Shown piece after piece: positions 1 to 8,037 of a stretch of DNA of 64,000 bases. The position numbers and the translations under genes were made by a program. The notes below the pieces were generated by a model. The model had not been told where the DNA came from and ran no database searches. It worked only from the letters and a program-made list of their open reading frames with translations. The stretch is taken from NCBI RefSeq assembly GCF_003002955.1, contig NZ_PVTJ01000004.1, positions 62,001 to 126,000 of the forward strand, read 5' to 3'. Source of the stretch: Glycomyces artemisiae (lineage in GTDB: Bacteria > Actinomycetota > Actinomycetes > Mycobacteriales > Micromonosporaceae). Position 1 is the stretch's first letter; each line of letters starts with the position of its first letter.

Positions 1-834
1 CGAGGCGATCTGGTAGTCGAAGCGGGACACCTGCATGGAGGTGAGCGAGTCGTACCGGCCGGTCATCTGCGTGTGCAGGGTCGGGTCGTAGGCGGCGAGC
101 CAGCCGTCGAGGCTGCCGTTGAGGAGCGACTCGGACTGGGCGTCGAGGACGAGCTGGGCCTGCTCGCGCAGGTAGGCGAGGATCTCGGAGGCGGGGGCGT
201 CGGCGTCGGGGCTGGGGACGGTGCCCTCGCCGGGCTCGACGGCGAGGCCGTCGATGGTGCCGGTGGGGTTGTCGGCGAAGCCGGGGCGCCAGCCGTTGAC
301 GAGGGCGCCGGCGAAGACTGAGGAGGCCACGAGGGCGACGACGATGAGGACGGTGGCGAGGCGGTTGCGCTTGGGCTCGGGGCGGGGCGCGTAGTAGCCC
401 GCGGGGCCGCCGGGCCAGGGGGGCATGGCGGAGACGGGGATCGGGCCGGGCCCGACGCCGGGGGGGAGTTGTCCGGGAGGCATCTGCCCAGGATGGCCGT
501 AGCCGGGCGGGACGGCTCCCGGCGGAGCCATGCCAGGGGCGCCCTGGGGGGCGCCGGGCGGCATCATGCCGGGGGGCGCCATGTCGACCGGGAGCGCCGA
601 CGGCGGCTGCGTGGGCTCGATCATCGGCGGCATGGGGGCGGGCTGCGGGAGCGCGGTCTCGGCGTTCTCGGCCTGCGGGAGGACGGGCCCGGGCGCGGCG
701 GCGCGGGGCGCGTCGGAGGCGCCGCGCTGGCCGGGCACGAGCGGCGCGGCGGGGCCGGGCGGGTTCGCCGCCTGCGGCTCGGCGGCGGGCTGCTCGGGGG
801 ATGCCGGGGGGAAGTCCTCGGGGGCTTGAGTCAC
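1..834 (-). CDS. Proline-rich single-pass membrane protein, 3' end outside window
   Basis: The reading frame is open from a GTG at 834 to the window edge (278 codons, C-terminus missing). An in-frame stop lies 24 bp upstream (859-861), so this GTG is the only reasonable start. The first ~150 residues are low-complexity Pro/Gly/Ala/Met with PPG and GAPQGAPG-type repeats and are probably cytoplasmic and disordered. A short Lys/Arg stretch (PKRNR) precedes one transmembrane segment at about residues 158-178 (LATVLIVVALVASSVFAGAL). The remaining ~100 residues would be outside the cell and include an amphipathic stretch (ILAYLREQAQLVLDAQSESLL). Such proline-rich anchored proteins are common in actinomycetes and usually have no known function; I do not recognise a catalytic domain. 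Translation appears leaderless (see -10 at 842-847). Confidence 0.75.
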   Translation of the reverse strand, partial: MTQAPEDFPPASPEQPAAEPQAANPPGPAAPLVPGQRGASDAPRAAAPGPVLPQAENAETALPQPAPMPPMIEPTQPPSALPVDMAPPGMMPPGAPQGAPGMAPPGAVPPGYGHPGQMPPGQLPPGVGPGPIPVSAMPPWPGGPAGYYAPRPEPKRNRLATVLIVVALVASSVFAGALVNGWRPGFADNPTGTIDGLAVEPGEGTVPSPDADAPASEILAYLREQAQLVLDAQSESLLNGSLDGWLAAYDPTLHTQMTGRYDSLTSMQVSRFDYQIAS

Positions 835-841
835 GTTCGCA

Positions 842-847
842 ACTGTA
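842..847 (-). promoter_or_regulatory. -10 element TACAGT, leaderless start of the gene at 834
   Basis: TACAGT on the minus strand ends 7 bp before the GTG at 834, and no purine-rich Shine-Dalgarno sequence lies between. The transcript should begin at or next to the start codon. A matching -35 was not evident. Confidence 0.5.
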
Positions 848-967
848 GTCGCCGTTCGCTAGTCGCGCGAGCCGCGAATGCGCGCCGTGCACCGGGCGTC
901 CACCGGTCGCGGCGCAGCTCACCCGGGCCGGGGCGGCCTCCGCCGTCCCGGCCCGGATGTGAATTCG

Positions 968-1888
968 CTAAGACTTGGTCCACAGTGAGCGGAGGAACAC
1001 GGCGAGGTTCGCGGGGCGCTCGGCCATGCGGCGCATGAGGTAGCCGTACCACTGGTCGCCGTAGGGGACGTAGACGCGCATCCGGTAGCCCTCGGAGGCG
1101 AGGCGCAGCTGCTCGGAGGTGCGGATGCCGTAGAGCATCTGGAACTCGAAGGAGTCCTTGTCGCGGTCGTACCAGCGGGCGCGGTCGACGCCGATCTCGA
1201 TGAGCCGCGGGTCGTGGGTGGCGAGCATCGGGTAGCCGTCCCCGGCCATGAGGGCGTTGATGCACCGCACGTAGGAGCGGTCGACGTCGAGGCTGCGCTG
1301 GTAGGCGACGGACTCGGGCTCCTTGTAGGCGCCCTTGCACAGGCGGATGCGGGAGTCGGCGACGGCGTGGGCCTTGCAGTCGTCCTCGGTGCGGCGCAGG
1401 TACGCCTGGAGGACGGCGCCGGTGAGCGTGAACTCCTCGCGGAGGCGCTGCACGATCTCCAGGGTGGAGTCGGTGACCGTGTGGTCCTCCATGTCGACGG
1501 TGACGGTGGTCCCGGCGTCGGCGGCGGCCTCGCAGATCTCGCGGGCGCGGTCGTAGGCGAGCTCGGGGTCGAGGCGCTGGCCGAGCGCGGAGAGCTTGAC
1601 GCTGACCTCGGCGGCCTTGGAGAGGCCCTCGCCCTTGAGGGCGGCGAGGAGGCTGAGGTACTCGTCGCGGGTGGCGTCGGCCTGCTCGACGACGACGGTG
1701 TCCTCGCCGAGGTAGTCGAGGGTGGCGAGGAGCCCGTCGGCGGCGAGCGCGCGGGTGGTGGCGACCGCCTCGGCCGTCGTCTCGCCCGCGACGTAGCGGC
1801 GCACGAGCGACCGGGACACGGGCGCGGTGCCGACGAGGCGCTCGATCTTCGATGACCTGGCGGCGGCGAGGATGACAGAACGCAGCAT
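968..1888 (-). CDS. putB: Proline dehydrogenase (monofunctional)
   Basis: Flavoenzyme oxidising L-proline to delta-1-pyrroline-5-carboxylate, the first step of proline breakdown. The 306 residues match the usual length of single-domain PRODH proteins (about 300), without the P5C dehydrogenase domain of bifunctional PutA. Visible family features are a (beta-alpha)8 barrel pattern, RIRLCKGAYKEPESVAY in the barrel, ATHDPRLIE, FEFQMLYGIR and the C-terminal YRMRVYVPYGDQWYGYLMRR with the paired Arg that bind proline carboxylate. The gene is monocistronic here; no P5C dehydrogenase lies next to it, so the second enzyme must be encoded elsewhere. The start is the ATG at 1888, with a -10 TACGCT 6 bp upstream and no Shine-Dalgarno sequence. 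Confidence 0.93.
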   Translation of the reverse strand: MLRSVILAAARSSKIERLVGTAPVSRSLVRRYVAGETTAEAVATTRALAADGLLATLDYLGEDTVVVEQADATRDEYLSLLAALKGEGLSKAAEVSVKLSALGQRLDPELAYDRAREICEAAADAGTTVTVDMEDHTVTDSTLEIVQRLREEFTLTGAVLQAYLRRTEDDCKAHAVADSRIRLCKGAYKEPESVAYQRSLDVDRSYVRCINALMAGDGYPMLATHDPRLIEIGVDRARWYDRDKDSFEFQMLYGIRTSEQLRLASEGYRMRVYVPYGDQWYGYLMRRMAERPANLAVFLRSLWTKS

Positions 1889-1894
1889 GAGTGC

Positions 1895-1900
1895 AGCGTA
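1895..1900 (-). promoter_or_regulatory. -10 element TACGCT, leaderless start of proline dehydrogenase
   Basis: TACGCT on the minus strand sits 6 bp before the ATG at 1888, with GCACTC between and no ribosome binding site. This fits a leaderless mRNA. Confidence 0.5.
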
Positions 1901-2047
1901 GCCTCCCGGTATGCGGGATCAGGTCACGGTGCCATAACACGTGTGCCGCAACATTGGAAACCAAGCCCTGGAAGGGAAGGAACGCTCCTCTTCCAAGGTC
2001 CGGCGATACTGCCGCCTCGGTTCGGTGTGGTCGTTGGCGGAGTCCGG

Positions 2048-2677
2048 TCACACCTGCGCGTACGGCCGCTCCGCTGCGGCCGGGTCGAAGCCCAGCTCAG
2101 GGGCGGGGTCGGTGACCGGGAGGGGCTCGAAGGCGCTCACGTCCATCGCGCGGGTGACCTCCAGGCCGGGGCGGCGGCGGGCGAGCGTCCACCCGAAGGG
2201 AACGGCCGCGGTGTCGGCGACGACCACGCGCCGGACCCCGTCGAGGCGCAGCGGCTCCAGGCGGCGCAGGGCGATCCGGCGCAGGCTGTGGCCGCGCACG
2301 GCCTGGTAGCCGCGCCAGAAGAACCACTTGCGGATCTTGCGGACGGCCTTGACGTGGAGGCGGCCGAGCCTGCGGCCGGCGCCGCCGATCGGGCCCGGGG
2401 CCCTGCCGAGGCGGCGGAAGAGGCCGCCGGGGCCGCGCTCGACGAGCATCGTGTACGTCCACACGAACGGCTGCCGGTTCTCGCGGTCGGCGAGCGACAG
2501 GACCTCGGCGCGCGGGTCGAAGCGCGGCGCCTGCTTCCAGCCCTGCCCGTCGGCGACGAGCACCGTGACGGGCACGCCCCGGGAGAGCAGGTAGTCGAGG
2601 TAGGAGTTGACGCGCTGCACGGCGGCCTTCCTGAAGGCCACCACCAGGACGCGGTCGGGGGTCGTCATCGCGGTCAC
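2048..2677 (-). CDS. Half-size Rossmann-like protein of the glycosyltransferase cassette, copy A, type 2
   Basis: Unrecognised protein of about 206-209 aa, last gene of cassette copy A. It starts either at GTG 2677, whose GTGA overlaps the stop of the upstream glycosyltransferase, or at ATG 2668. It is a clear paralog of the protein at 7386-8033: both share a pattern like RxNxY...RGVxVTVLVAxGxGW, then RRENRQPxVWxYxM or similar, a basic middle (WVFWPVYRP or WFFWRGYQA), then VPFGWxLAxRxPGLEVTR and a final LPVT. Alternating beta-strand/helix texture and size suggest the N-terminal acceptor half of a GT-B glycosyltransferase standing alone. The missing C-terminal nucleotide-sugar half argues against independent catalysis; a partner-subunit role is inference. 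Confidence 0.8.
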   Translation of the reverse strand: MTAMTTPDRVLVVAFRKAAVQRVNSYLDYLLSRGVPVTVLVADGQGWKQAPRFDPRAEVLSLADRENRQPFVWTYTMLVERGPGGLFRRLGRAPGPIGGAGRRLGRLHVKAVRKIRKWFFWRGYQAVRGHSLRRIALRRLEPLRLDGVRRVVVADTAAVPFGWTLARRRPGLEVTRAMDVSAFEPLPVTDPAPELGFDPAAAERPYAQV

Positions 2678-4002
2678 CGTGCCTTCCGGGCGACGAGCTC
2701 GCGCGCCCACTGCTCGAACGGGGCGAGCGCCGCCTCCCTGGTGAAGGAGCGGGCGTACGCGCGGGCGCGGGCCGCGGTGTCGGGGTCGGCCTTGCGGGCG
2801 GCGTCCCCGGCGTCGGCCATCGCGGCGGCGACGTCGGCGGGGTCGAGGCTCGCGGGCTCGAACCACAGCGGGTAGTCCCGCAGCAGCTCCTCTGCGGCGC
2901 AGCCCTTCTCGTGGACCGAGACGATCGGCTTGCCCGTCGCCATGTACTCGAAGACCTTCCCGGTCGTGACGTACTTGGACCCGCCGTTGAGGAACACGAG
3001 GACGTCGCTGGCGGCGTACGCGGTGCCGATCTCGGACTTGGGGACCGGGCCCCGGTAGGCCACGCCGGGCCGTTCGCGGTCGAGGCCCAGCTCGGCGCGG
3101 AGCTTCATCTCCTGCGAGGAGAAGAACCCGATGTGGCCGTACAGGTCCAGGCCCGCGCCGGGGTGGGCCCCGGACTCGGCCAAGAGCCGGTGCCCCTCCA
3201 GCAGCGACTCGATGGGCTGCACGTGGGTGAGGGTCCCGATGAACGCGAACGACAGCGGCCGGGCCTCATCGGGGGCCGAGGCGATGGCCTCGGCGTCCAT
3301 GATGTCGGGGTCCCAGCCGTTGAGGACGACCTGCATCCGGTCGGCGGCGAACGGGTACTTCGCGGCGTGCCAGGCGCGCAGCGCGTCGTTGACGTGGACC
3401 GCGGCCGAGGCGGTGCGGTGGATCTCGGCCTCCCAGCGCCAGGCGGCGTGCCCGGGCGGGAACTTGTCGGTGTTGCCGAACTGGTCGAGGGTCCACGAGT
3501 CGCGGTAGTCGATGACGAACGGGACCTTCGTGCGGCGCTCCAGCTCCCATGCGGCCCAGAACGACGCGAACGGGTTCCCGGTCGCGACCACCAGATCGAA
3601 CGGCTGCTCGCGGTGGAGGCGGCGGCCGGTCTTGACGGCGTTCTCGGCCCACGTGACGTAGTGCTCGGGGAAGGTCCGGTCCAGGCGGCGCTGGTAGCGC
3701 TTCTGCGCGAGGACCGGGAAGTTCCCGCGCCAGAACGAGTAGTCGCGCAGGTCGTTCTCCCACGCGAAGAAGTCCATCTCCGGCTGGAGGACGGTCACGC
3801 GCGGGTCGATCGTCTCCACGAGCGCCTCGTCGACGGAGCGGATGATGTCGTAGAAGAACCTGTCGGGGGCGCGCAGGACGGTGACGTCCCAGCCCTGCTC
3901 GGCGAAGTGGTTCGCGGTGGCGCGGGCGCGGAAGACGCCGCTGGCGCGCGAGGGCGGGAAGTAGTACGCCAGGTACAGCAGGCGCGGGCGCTCAGCGCTC
4001 AC
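2674..4002 (-). CDS. GT4-like glycosyltransferase, cassette copy A
   Basis: Predicted cytosolic GT-B glycosyltransferase (442 aa) transferring a sugar from an NDP donor during surface glycan assembly. The N-terminal half opens with RPRLLYLAYYFPPSRASGV, the glycine-less loop typical of the WcaI/GT4 type; the C-terminal half carries the donor-site pattern GGSKYVTTGKVFEYMATGKP followed by an acidic EELL. It starts at GTG 4002, 11 bp inside the upstream gene, and its stop overlaps the next gene by 4 bp. It is a close paralog of 8038-9357. Some nucleotide blocks of the two copies are almost identical while others have diverged, which suggests gene conversion. Donor and acceptor cannot be read from sequence. 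Confidence 0.88.
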   Translation of the reverse strand: MSAERPRLLYLAYYFPPSRASGVFRARATANHFAEQGWDVTVLRAPDRFFYDIIRSVDEALVETIDPRVTVLQPEMDFFAWENDLRDYSFWRGNFPVLAQKRYQRRLDRTFPEHYVTWAENAVKTGRRLHREQPFDLVVATGNPFASFWAAWELERRTKVPFVIDYRDSWTLDQFGNTDKFPPGHAAWRWEAEIHRTASAAVHVNDALRAWHAAKYPFAADRMQVVLNGWDPDIMDAEAIASAPDEARPLSFAFIGTLTHVQPIESLLEGHRLLAESGAHPGAGLDLYGHIGFFSSQEMKLRAELGLDRERPGVAYRGPVPKSEIGTAYAASDVLVFLNGGSKYVTTGKVFEYMATGKPIVSVHEKGCAAEELLRDYPLWFEPASLDPADVAAAMADAGDAARKADPDTAARARAYARSFTREAALAPFEQWARELVARKAR

Positions 4003-4531
4003 GGGCGGCCTCCGCTCGGGGCTCGAAGGAGAAGGTGGTGACGAGCTCGGGGCGCTCGTCCAGGAGCCGCGGCAGCCAGTGGACGCCCAGTTCGACGGCC
4101 TGCGGCTCGTGGAGGACGAGCCAGTCGAAGTCCCCCGCGGCGACCGCGGCGGCGACGGCGTCGCGGCGGTGCGCCTCGCGCAGCCGCTTCGTCTCGGGCC
4201 AGCGGCGGCGCTTGAGCGGGCCCAGGACCGTGCGCCGCCACCAGCGCGAGAGCCTGTCGGCGGGCCCGTGCAGCGGCCCGCGGCCGACGGCGCGCAGGAC
4301 CCCGAGGGGGATCTTCCGCAGGAACACCGCGATGAAGGCGGGTTCGGGGGCGCTGACCTTCGTCGCGCCGGTCCAGCGGACTTCGACGCGCTCGTCGAGC
4401 GGCGTCAGGTCCCAGTCGGGGTTCTCCTCGGCGACGACGCGCACGGCGTGCCCGGCGTCGGCCGCGGCGCGCGACTCGGCCGCGAGGGCCTGGCGCCACG
4501 CGCTCTTGGGCGCTACGAACACGATCCTCAT
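3992..4531 (-). CDS. Half-size Rossmann-like protein of the glycosyltransferase cassette, copy A, type 1
   Basis: 179-residue protein of unknown function starting MRIVFVAP and paralogous to 9350-9886. Both share the beginning of a GT-B N-terminal domain (VFVAP, then AxExRAAADAGHxVxxVAE), a conserved FLRKxPLGxLRxVGRGPL block near residue 85 and WxVLHEPxAVE near residue 145. The family ends where a normal glycosyltransferase would begin its donor-binding half. The start ATG at 4531 overlaps the stop of the upstream glycosyltransferase (ATGA), so translation is coupled. Position between two full-length enzymes suggests an accessory or acceptor-recognition role; this is inference. Confidence 0.82.
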   Translation of the reverse strand: MRIVFVAPKSAWRQALAAESRAAADAGHAVRVVAEENPDWDLTPLDERVEVRWTGATKVSAPEPAFIAVFLRKIPLGVLRAVGRGPLHGPADRLSRWWRRTVLGPLKRRRWPETKRLREAHRRDAVAAAVAAGDFDWLVLHEPQAVELGVHWLPRLLDERPELVTTFSFEPRAEAARER

Positions 4532-5736
4532 CGGCGGCCTTCCCGGTCCCAGACCTCGAAGTGGCGCTCGGCCACGGTCTCGTAGGAGTACTTGGCGCGC
4601 AGGAGCTCCCGCGCCGCGTCCACATCGGTCTTCTCCGGGTACCGCTCGCGCAGCTCCAGGTAGGCGGCGACGAGCACGTCCGGGTCGTCGTCCACGTCGT
4701 AGAGCCGCCCGGCCTCCGACTCGATGCCGCGCAGCACCTGGTCGGAGCCGCCGCAGCGGCTCACCAGGACCGGCGTCCCGGCCGCGAGCGCCTCGACCAC
4801 GACGACGCCGAACGTCTCGTGGCGGCTGGTGTGGACGAACAGGTCGTGGGAGGCCATGAGCCCCGGGACCTCCGAGGGGTCCACCGAGCCGAGGAACGCC
4901 ACGGCGTCGGCGACGCCGAGGTCCGCGGCGAGGGCCTCCAGCGCCGGGCGCAGCTTCCCGTCGCCGGCGAGGGTCAGCGTCAGCTCCGGGTCGTCCGCGC
5001 GGCAGCGGCGGAACGCCTCCAGGAGGTAGTCGATGCGCTTGCGCTCGTTCAGGGCCGCGACCGACAGCCACCGGCGCAGCGACCGCGGGGCCTCGGCGCG
5101 GGCGGTGCGGAAGTCGATCGGGTTCGCGATGTACTCCAGCTTGTCCGCGAACCGCGGGAACGTCGCGGCGATGAGGTCGTGCAGGGGCTCGCCGACGACG
5201 AAGAACCCGTCGGCGCGCTCCAGGACCTGCTCGTAGCGGGCGCGGGCCGCGGGCTGGTCCAGCAGGTCGGCGAGGAACGACGAGTGCTCGGTCATGTAGA
5301 CGCGCGCGTCCGGCGCCGCGTTCTCCAGGGCCGCCCAGCCGCCGGTGATCGGCACGTGCGCGTGGACGATCGGCGCGTCCAGGGGCCTGCCGCCGAGGAA
5401 CGTGCGCAGCCACCGCGCCGACGCGTCGGAGTGGGTGATCCACGCGGTGTCCCGCGGCGTCAGCGTCGGGACCCGGTGCAGGACCGCCCCGCCCGCGGTC
5501 GCCAGCGGCGCGTCGGCGCGCGCCAGCAGCCGGGCGTGCAGGTCGAGGACCTCCGGGTTCGCGTCCAGCGGCGCGCCCGCCTCGCCGACCGGCCAGCTCT
5601 TCAGGTGGTACACGTCCAGGTCCGAGCACCCCCCGGCGACGGCCTCCACCTGGGCCTTGACGAAGGCCCCCGCGTAGGTCACCTGCGGGTCCGGGTACCA
5701 GGGCGTCACCACGGCGACGTGCCGGTCTGCGTTCAC
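4528..5736 (-). CDS. GT4 glycosyltransferase, first gene of cassette copy A
   Basis: 402-residue GT-B enzyme of the GT4 type. The N-terminus HVAVVTPWYPDPQ with AGAFVKAQ is typical of GT4 exopolysaccharide enzymes. The C-terminal half contains RRWLSVAALNERKRIDYLLE, LTLAGDG and a donor-site EX7E-like stretch (HETFGVVVVEALAAGTPVLV, in which E of ETFG and E of VEAL are the expected pair). The start is the GTG at 5736, preceded by AGAGGAG about 11 bp upstream; longer open frame further upstream has no homologous sequence and was not used. Paralog of 9883-11103. It lies 20 bp downstream of another glycosyltransferase, so 7238 to 2048 may be one transcript. Confidence 0.9.
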   Translation of the reverse strand: MNADRHVAVVTPWYPDPQVTYAGAFVKAQVEAVAGGCSDLDVYHLKSWPVGEAGAPLDANPEVLDLHARLLARADAPLATAGGAVLHRVPTLTPRDTAWITHSDASARWLRTFLGGRPLDAPIVHAHVPITGGWAALENAAPDARVYMTEHSSFLADLLDQPAARARYEQVLERADGFFVVGEPLHDLIAATFPRFADKLEYIANPIDFRTARAEAPRSLRRWLSVAALNERKRIDYLLEAFRRCRADDPELTLTLAGDGKLRPALEALAADLGVADAVAFLGSVDPSEVPGLMASHDLFVHTSRHETFGVVVVEALAAGTPVLVSRCGGSDQVLRGIESEAGRLYDVDDDPDVLVAAYLELRERYPEKTDVDAARELLRAKYSYETVAERHFEVWDREGRR

Positions 5737-5756
5737 TGTGTCCGGTGCTCCTCTTC

Positions 5757-7238
5757 TCAGGCGCCCAGCAGGCGCCCGTACAGGTCGGTGAGCCGCCTCG
5801 CCTGGGAGTCCCAGGTCCACTCGTCGAGCGGGACGCGCTCGGCGTACGCCTTGCGGTACGTCTCCGGGTCGTCGAGGACGGCCCGCACGGCGCGCGTGAA
5901 GTCGGCGGTGTCCTCGGCGGTGAAGACCTCCCCCTGGCCGGTGCGGTGCACCAGTCCCGACATGGTCTTCACGTCCGAGACGACCACGGGGATGCGCGCG
6001 TGCGAGTACTCGAAGAACTTCGTGATGAGGGAGATCTCGTGGTTGCCCCAGTGGTGGATGGGGATCACGCCCAGGTCCGCCTCCGCCAGGAACGGCACGA
6101 CCTGGCGGTGCGGCACGTATTCGAGGACGTGGACGCGGTCGGCGACCCCGAGCTCGGCGGCCCGCTCCTGCGTGCGCTTGATGTACCGCCACTGCGGGTA
6201 CGACACGATGAGCGCGGCGTGGACGCCCGGCAGGTCCGGGAGGGCCTCGACGAGGATGTGCAGGCCGCGCTGCTCCAGCGGCGCGCCCGAGTAGACCATG
6301 AGCGGCGTGCCGGGGCCGATGCCGCAGCGCTCGCGCAGGCCCGGCACGGGCTGCTCGACCGCGCCCGACGTGTCGGGCACGTTCATGACGACCTCGGGGA
6401 GCTCCTTGAGGCCGTGCCGGTCGCGGAGCATCTCCGCGAGCAGCTCCGAGACGGTGACCACGGCGTCGGCGTACGGCGCGAACTCGCGCTCGTGGCCGAT
6501 CTGCGCGTCCTTCCACCACGGGTGGCTCTTCCACGACTTCATGCCGGGCAGGTACTCGTGCGCGTCCCACACCAGCTTCACGTCCCGGCCCGCGGCCTTC
6601 GCGCGCAGCTTCGCGCGCGCGCCGACGCCGAGCATCTGGAAGTCGTTGGCGTGGATCAGGTCCGGGCGCAGCTCGTCCACGACGGGGCCGAACGACAGCT
6701 CCAGGTCCCACAGCGCCGGGTCGAGGCGCCGCCACGCCCGGTCGCCCATCGTCGCCTTCCAGAAAATCGCGGCGAGCCGGTCGGCGCCGCCCTTCGCCGC
6801 AGCGCGGTCCGCTTCGAGCTTCCGGGTCGCCTTGCGGCGCAACCCGGTCCAGCCCCAGAACGCCCGGTACGCGGCCTCGCGCGGCGCCAGCGCCAGCGCC
6901 GACGCCCCGCGGGCCCGCTCGGTGTCGAGGTCGGCGCGCCACGCGCGCGCCTGCCGCTGCCGGTAGGCCGCGAGCGGCCCCGGCGGGTACGCGAGCGGGG
7001 AGCGCAGCCAGCCGCGGCGCATCTCGTGGCGGCGGCGGTCGAACACCCGGTTGACGGGCACGAGGCGCACCGTGGCCCCGCCGAGCGCCCACTCCTCGGC
7101 CTTCCCCGACGGCGACGCGCCGAGCAGGACGACCTCGTACCCCGCCGCGGCGGCGGACTCGGCCTCCTTCTGCACGCGCGAATCGCCGGTGACGCCGTTC
7201 TGCACCAGCATCACGACCCGCCGGGGGTGCTCCGCCAT
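5757..7238 (-). CDS. Glycosyltransferase (GT4-like) between the two cassette copies
   Basis: 493-residue GT-B glycosyltransferase without a second copy in the window. It begins RVVMLVQNGVTGDSRVQKEA, a pattern of GT4 enzymes with the DSRV loop. A long basic middle (about residues 65-160) is followed by LIHANDFQMLGVG and VWDAHEYLPG, and the C-terminal half carries ITKFFEYSHARIPVVVSD in the donor site. The length exceeds the usual ~400 residues because of the basic insertion. The start is ATG 7238; a 147-bp spacer separates it from cassette copy B. It is probably the first gene of the operon that continues into copy A. Confidence 0.88.
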   Translation of the reverse strand: MAEHPRRVVMLVQNGVTGDSRVQKEAESAAAAGYEVVLLGASPSGKAEEWALGGATVRLVPVNRVFDRRRHEMRRGWLRSPLAYPPGPLAAYRQRQARAWRADLDTERARGASALALAPREAAYRAFWGWTGLRRKATRKLEADRAAAKGGADRLAAIFWKATMGDRAWRRLDPALWDLELSFGPVVDELRPDLIHANDFQMLGVGARAKLRAKAAGRDVKLVWDAHEYLPGMKSWKSHPWWKDAQIGHEREFAPYADAVVTVSELLAEMLRDRHGLKELPEVVMNVPDTSGAVEQPVPGLRERCGIGPGTPLMVYSGAPLEQRGLHILVEALPDLPGVHAALIVSYPQWRYIKRTQERAAELGVADRVHVLEYVPHRQVVPFLAEADLGVIPIHHWGNHEISLITKFFEYSHARIPVVVSDVKTMSGLVHRTGQGEVFTAEDTADFTRAVRAVLDDPETYRKAYAERVPLDEWTWDSQARRLTDLYGRLLGA

Positions 7239-7385
7239 CGTTCCTCCGAGTTCAACGTACGCCTGCCGGGCAAACGCGAGTTCCCGGCGGGCACATCGTA
7301 CGAGACGGGCTGCGTCACCTGGCGTTTCCCTAATGTTGAGGGTGCCGCGCCGAAGTGTTCAGCCGCTGTTTCCCGGAGGCGGCGG

Positions 7386-8033
7386 TCAGATCCGGATGTA
7401 CGGGTCCCTGGCCTCGGGGGCCTCGGTCGGGCCGGTGACGGGGAGGTCCTCGTGGCGCTTCTTGTCCAGGGTCCTCGTCACTTCGAGTCCGGGGAACCGG
7501 TTGGCGAGCATCCATCCGAAGGGGACGGCGCCCTCGTCGAGGATGACGACGCGGTCGGCGCGCGCCAGGCCGAGCGCCTCGACGCGGCGGCCCGCGATGC
7601 GGCGCAGCGCCTGCGGGCGCAGCGGCCGGTACACGGGCCAGAACACCCACGTGCGGAGCTTCCCGGTGGCCTTGCGGTGGATCCGGCGGGCGCGTCCGGC
7701 GGCCCGTCCGGCCTTGCCGGGCAGGCGCTGCTCCAGCCGCTTGAGGACGGCGCGCGGGGCGCGCTCGACGGCCATGAGGTAGAGCCAGACGCCGGGCTGG
7801 CGGTTCTCGCGCCGGCCGATGCTGAGGACCTGCGCGCGGCCGTCGACCTTCTCGGCCTTGCGCCAGCCGGGCCCGTTGGCGACGAGGACCGTGACCTCGA
7901 CGCCCCTCGGGGCGACCTCGGCGACGTACTCGTTGAGCCGCGGCAGGGCGCCCTTCTTGAAGACGACGGCGACTTCGCGGCGGGCGGCCGCTTCGCGCTC
8001 GGCCGTGCCCGCGGCGCTTCGCTTGGTGTCCAC
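7386..8033 (-). CDS. Half-size Rossmann-like protein of the glycosyltransferase cassette, copy B, type 2
   Basis: 215-residue paralog of 2048-2677 with the same motif order: RGVEVTVLVANGPGW, RRENRQPGVWLYLM, WVFWPVYRPLRP, VPFGWMLANRFPGLEVTR and LPVT. It carries a longer, charged N-terminus (about 20 residues rich in Arg, Glu and Ala) absent from copy A. The GTG start at 8033 lies 4 bp after the stop of the upstream glycosyltransferase and has a good ribosome site, GGAAGGGG, about 8 bp away. Function unknown; it resembles the acceptor half of a GT-B enzyme without a donor half. Confidence 0.82.
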   Translation of the reverse strand: MDTKRSAAGTAEREAAARREVAVVFKKGALPRLNEYVAEVAPRGVEVTVLVANGPGWRKAEKVDGRAQVLSIGRRENRQPGVWLYLMAVERAPRAVLKRLEQRLPGKAGRAAGRARRIHRKATGKLRTWVFWPVYRPLRPQALRRIAGRRVEALGLARADRVVILDEGAVPFGWMLANRFPGLEVTRTLDKKRHEDLPVTGPTEAPEARDPYIRI

Positions 8034-8037
8034 GGCG

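Noticed and set aside
4528-7092. Long minus-strand open frame (854 codons) reading across two glycosyltransferase genes
   Set aside because: Only the part from GTG 5736 is homologous to glycosyltransferases; the upstream half is a shadow of the gene at 5757-7238 in another frame.
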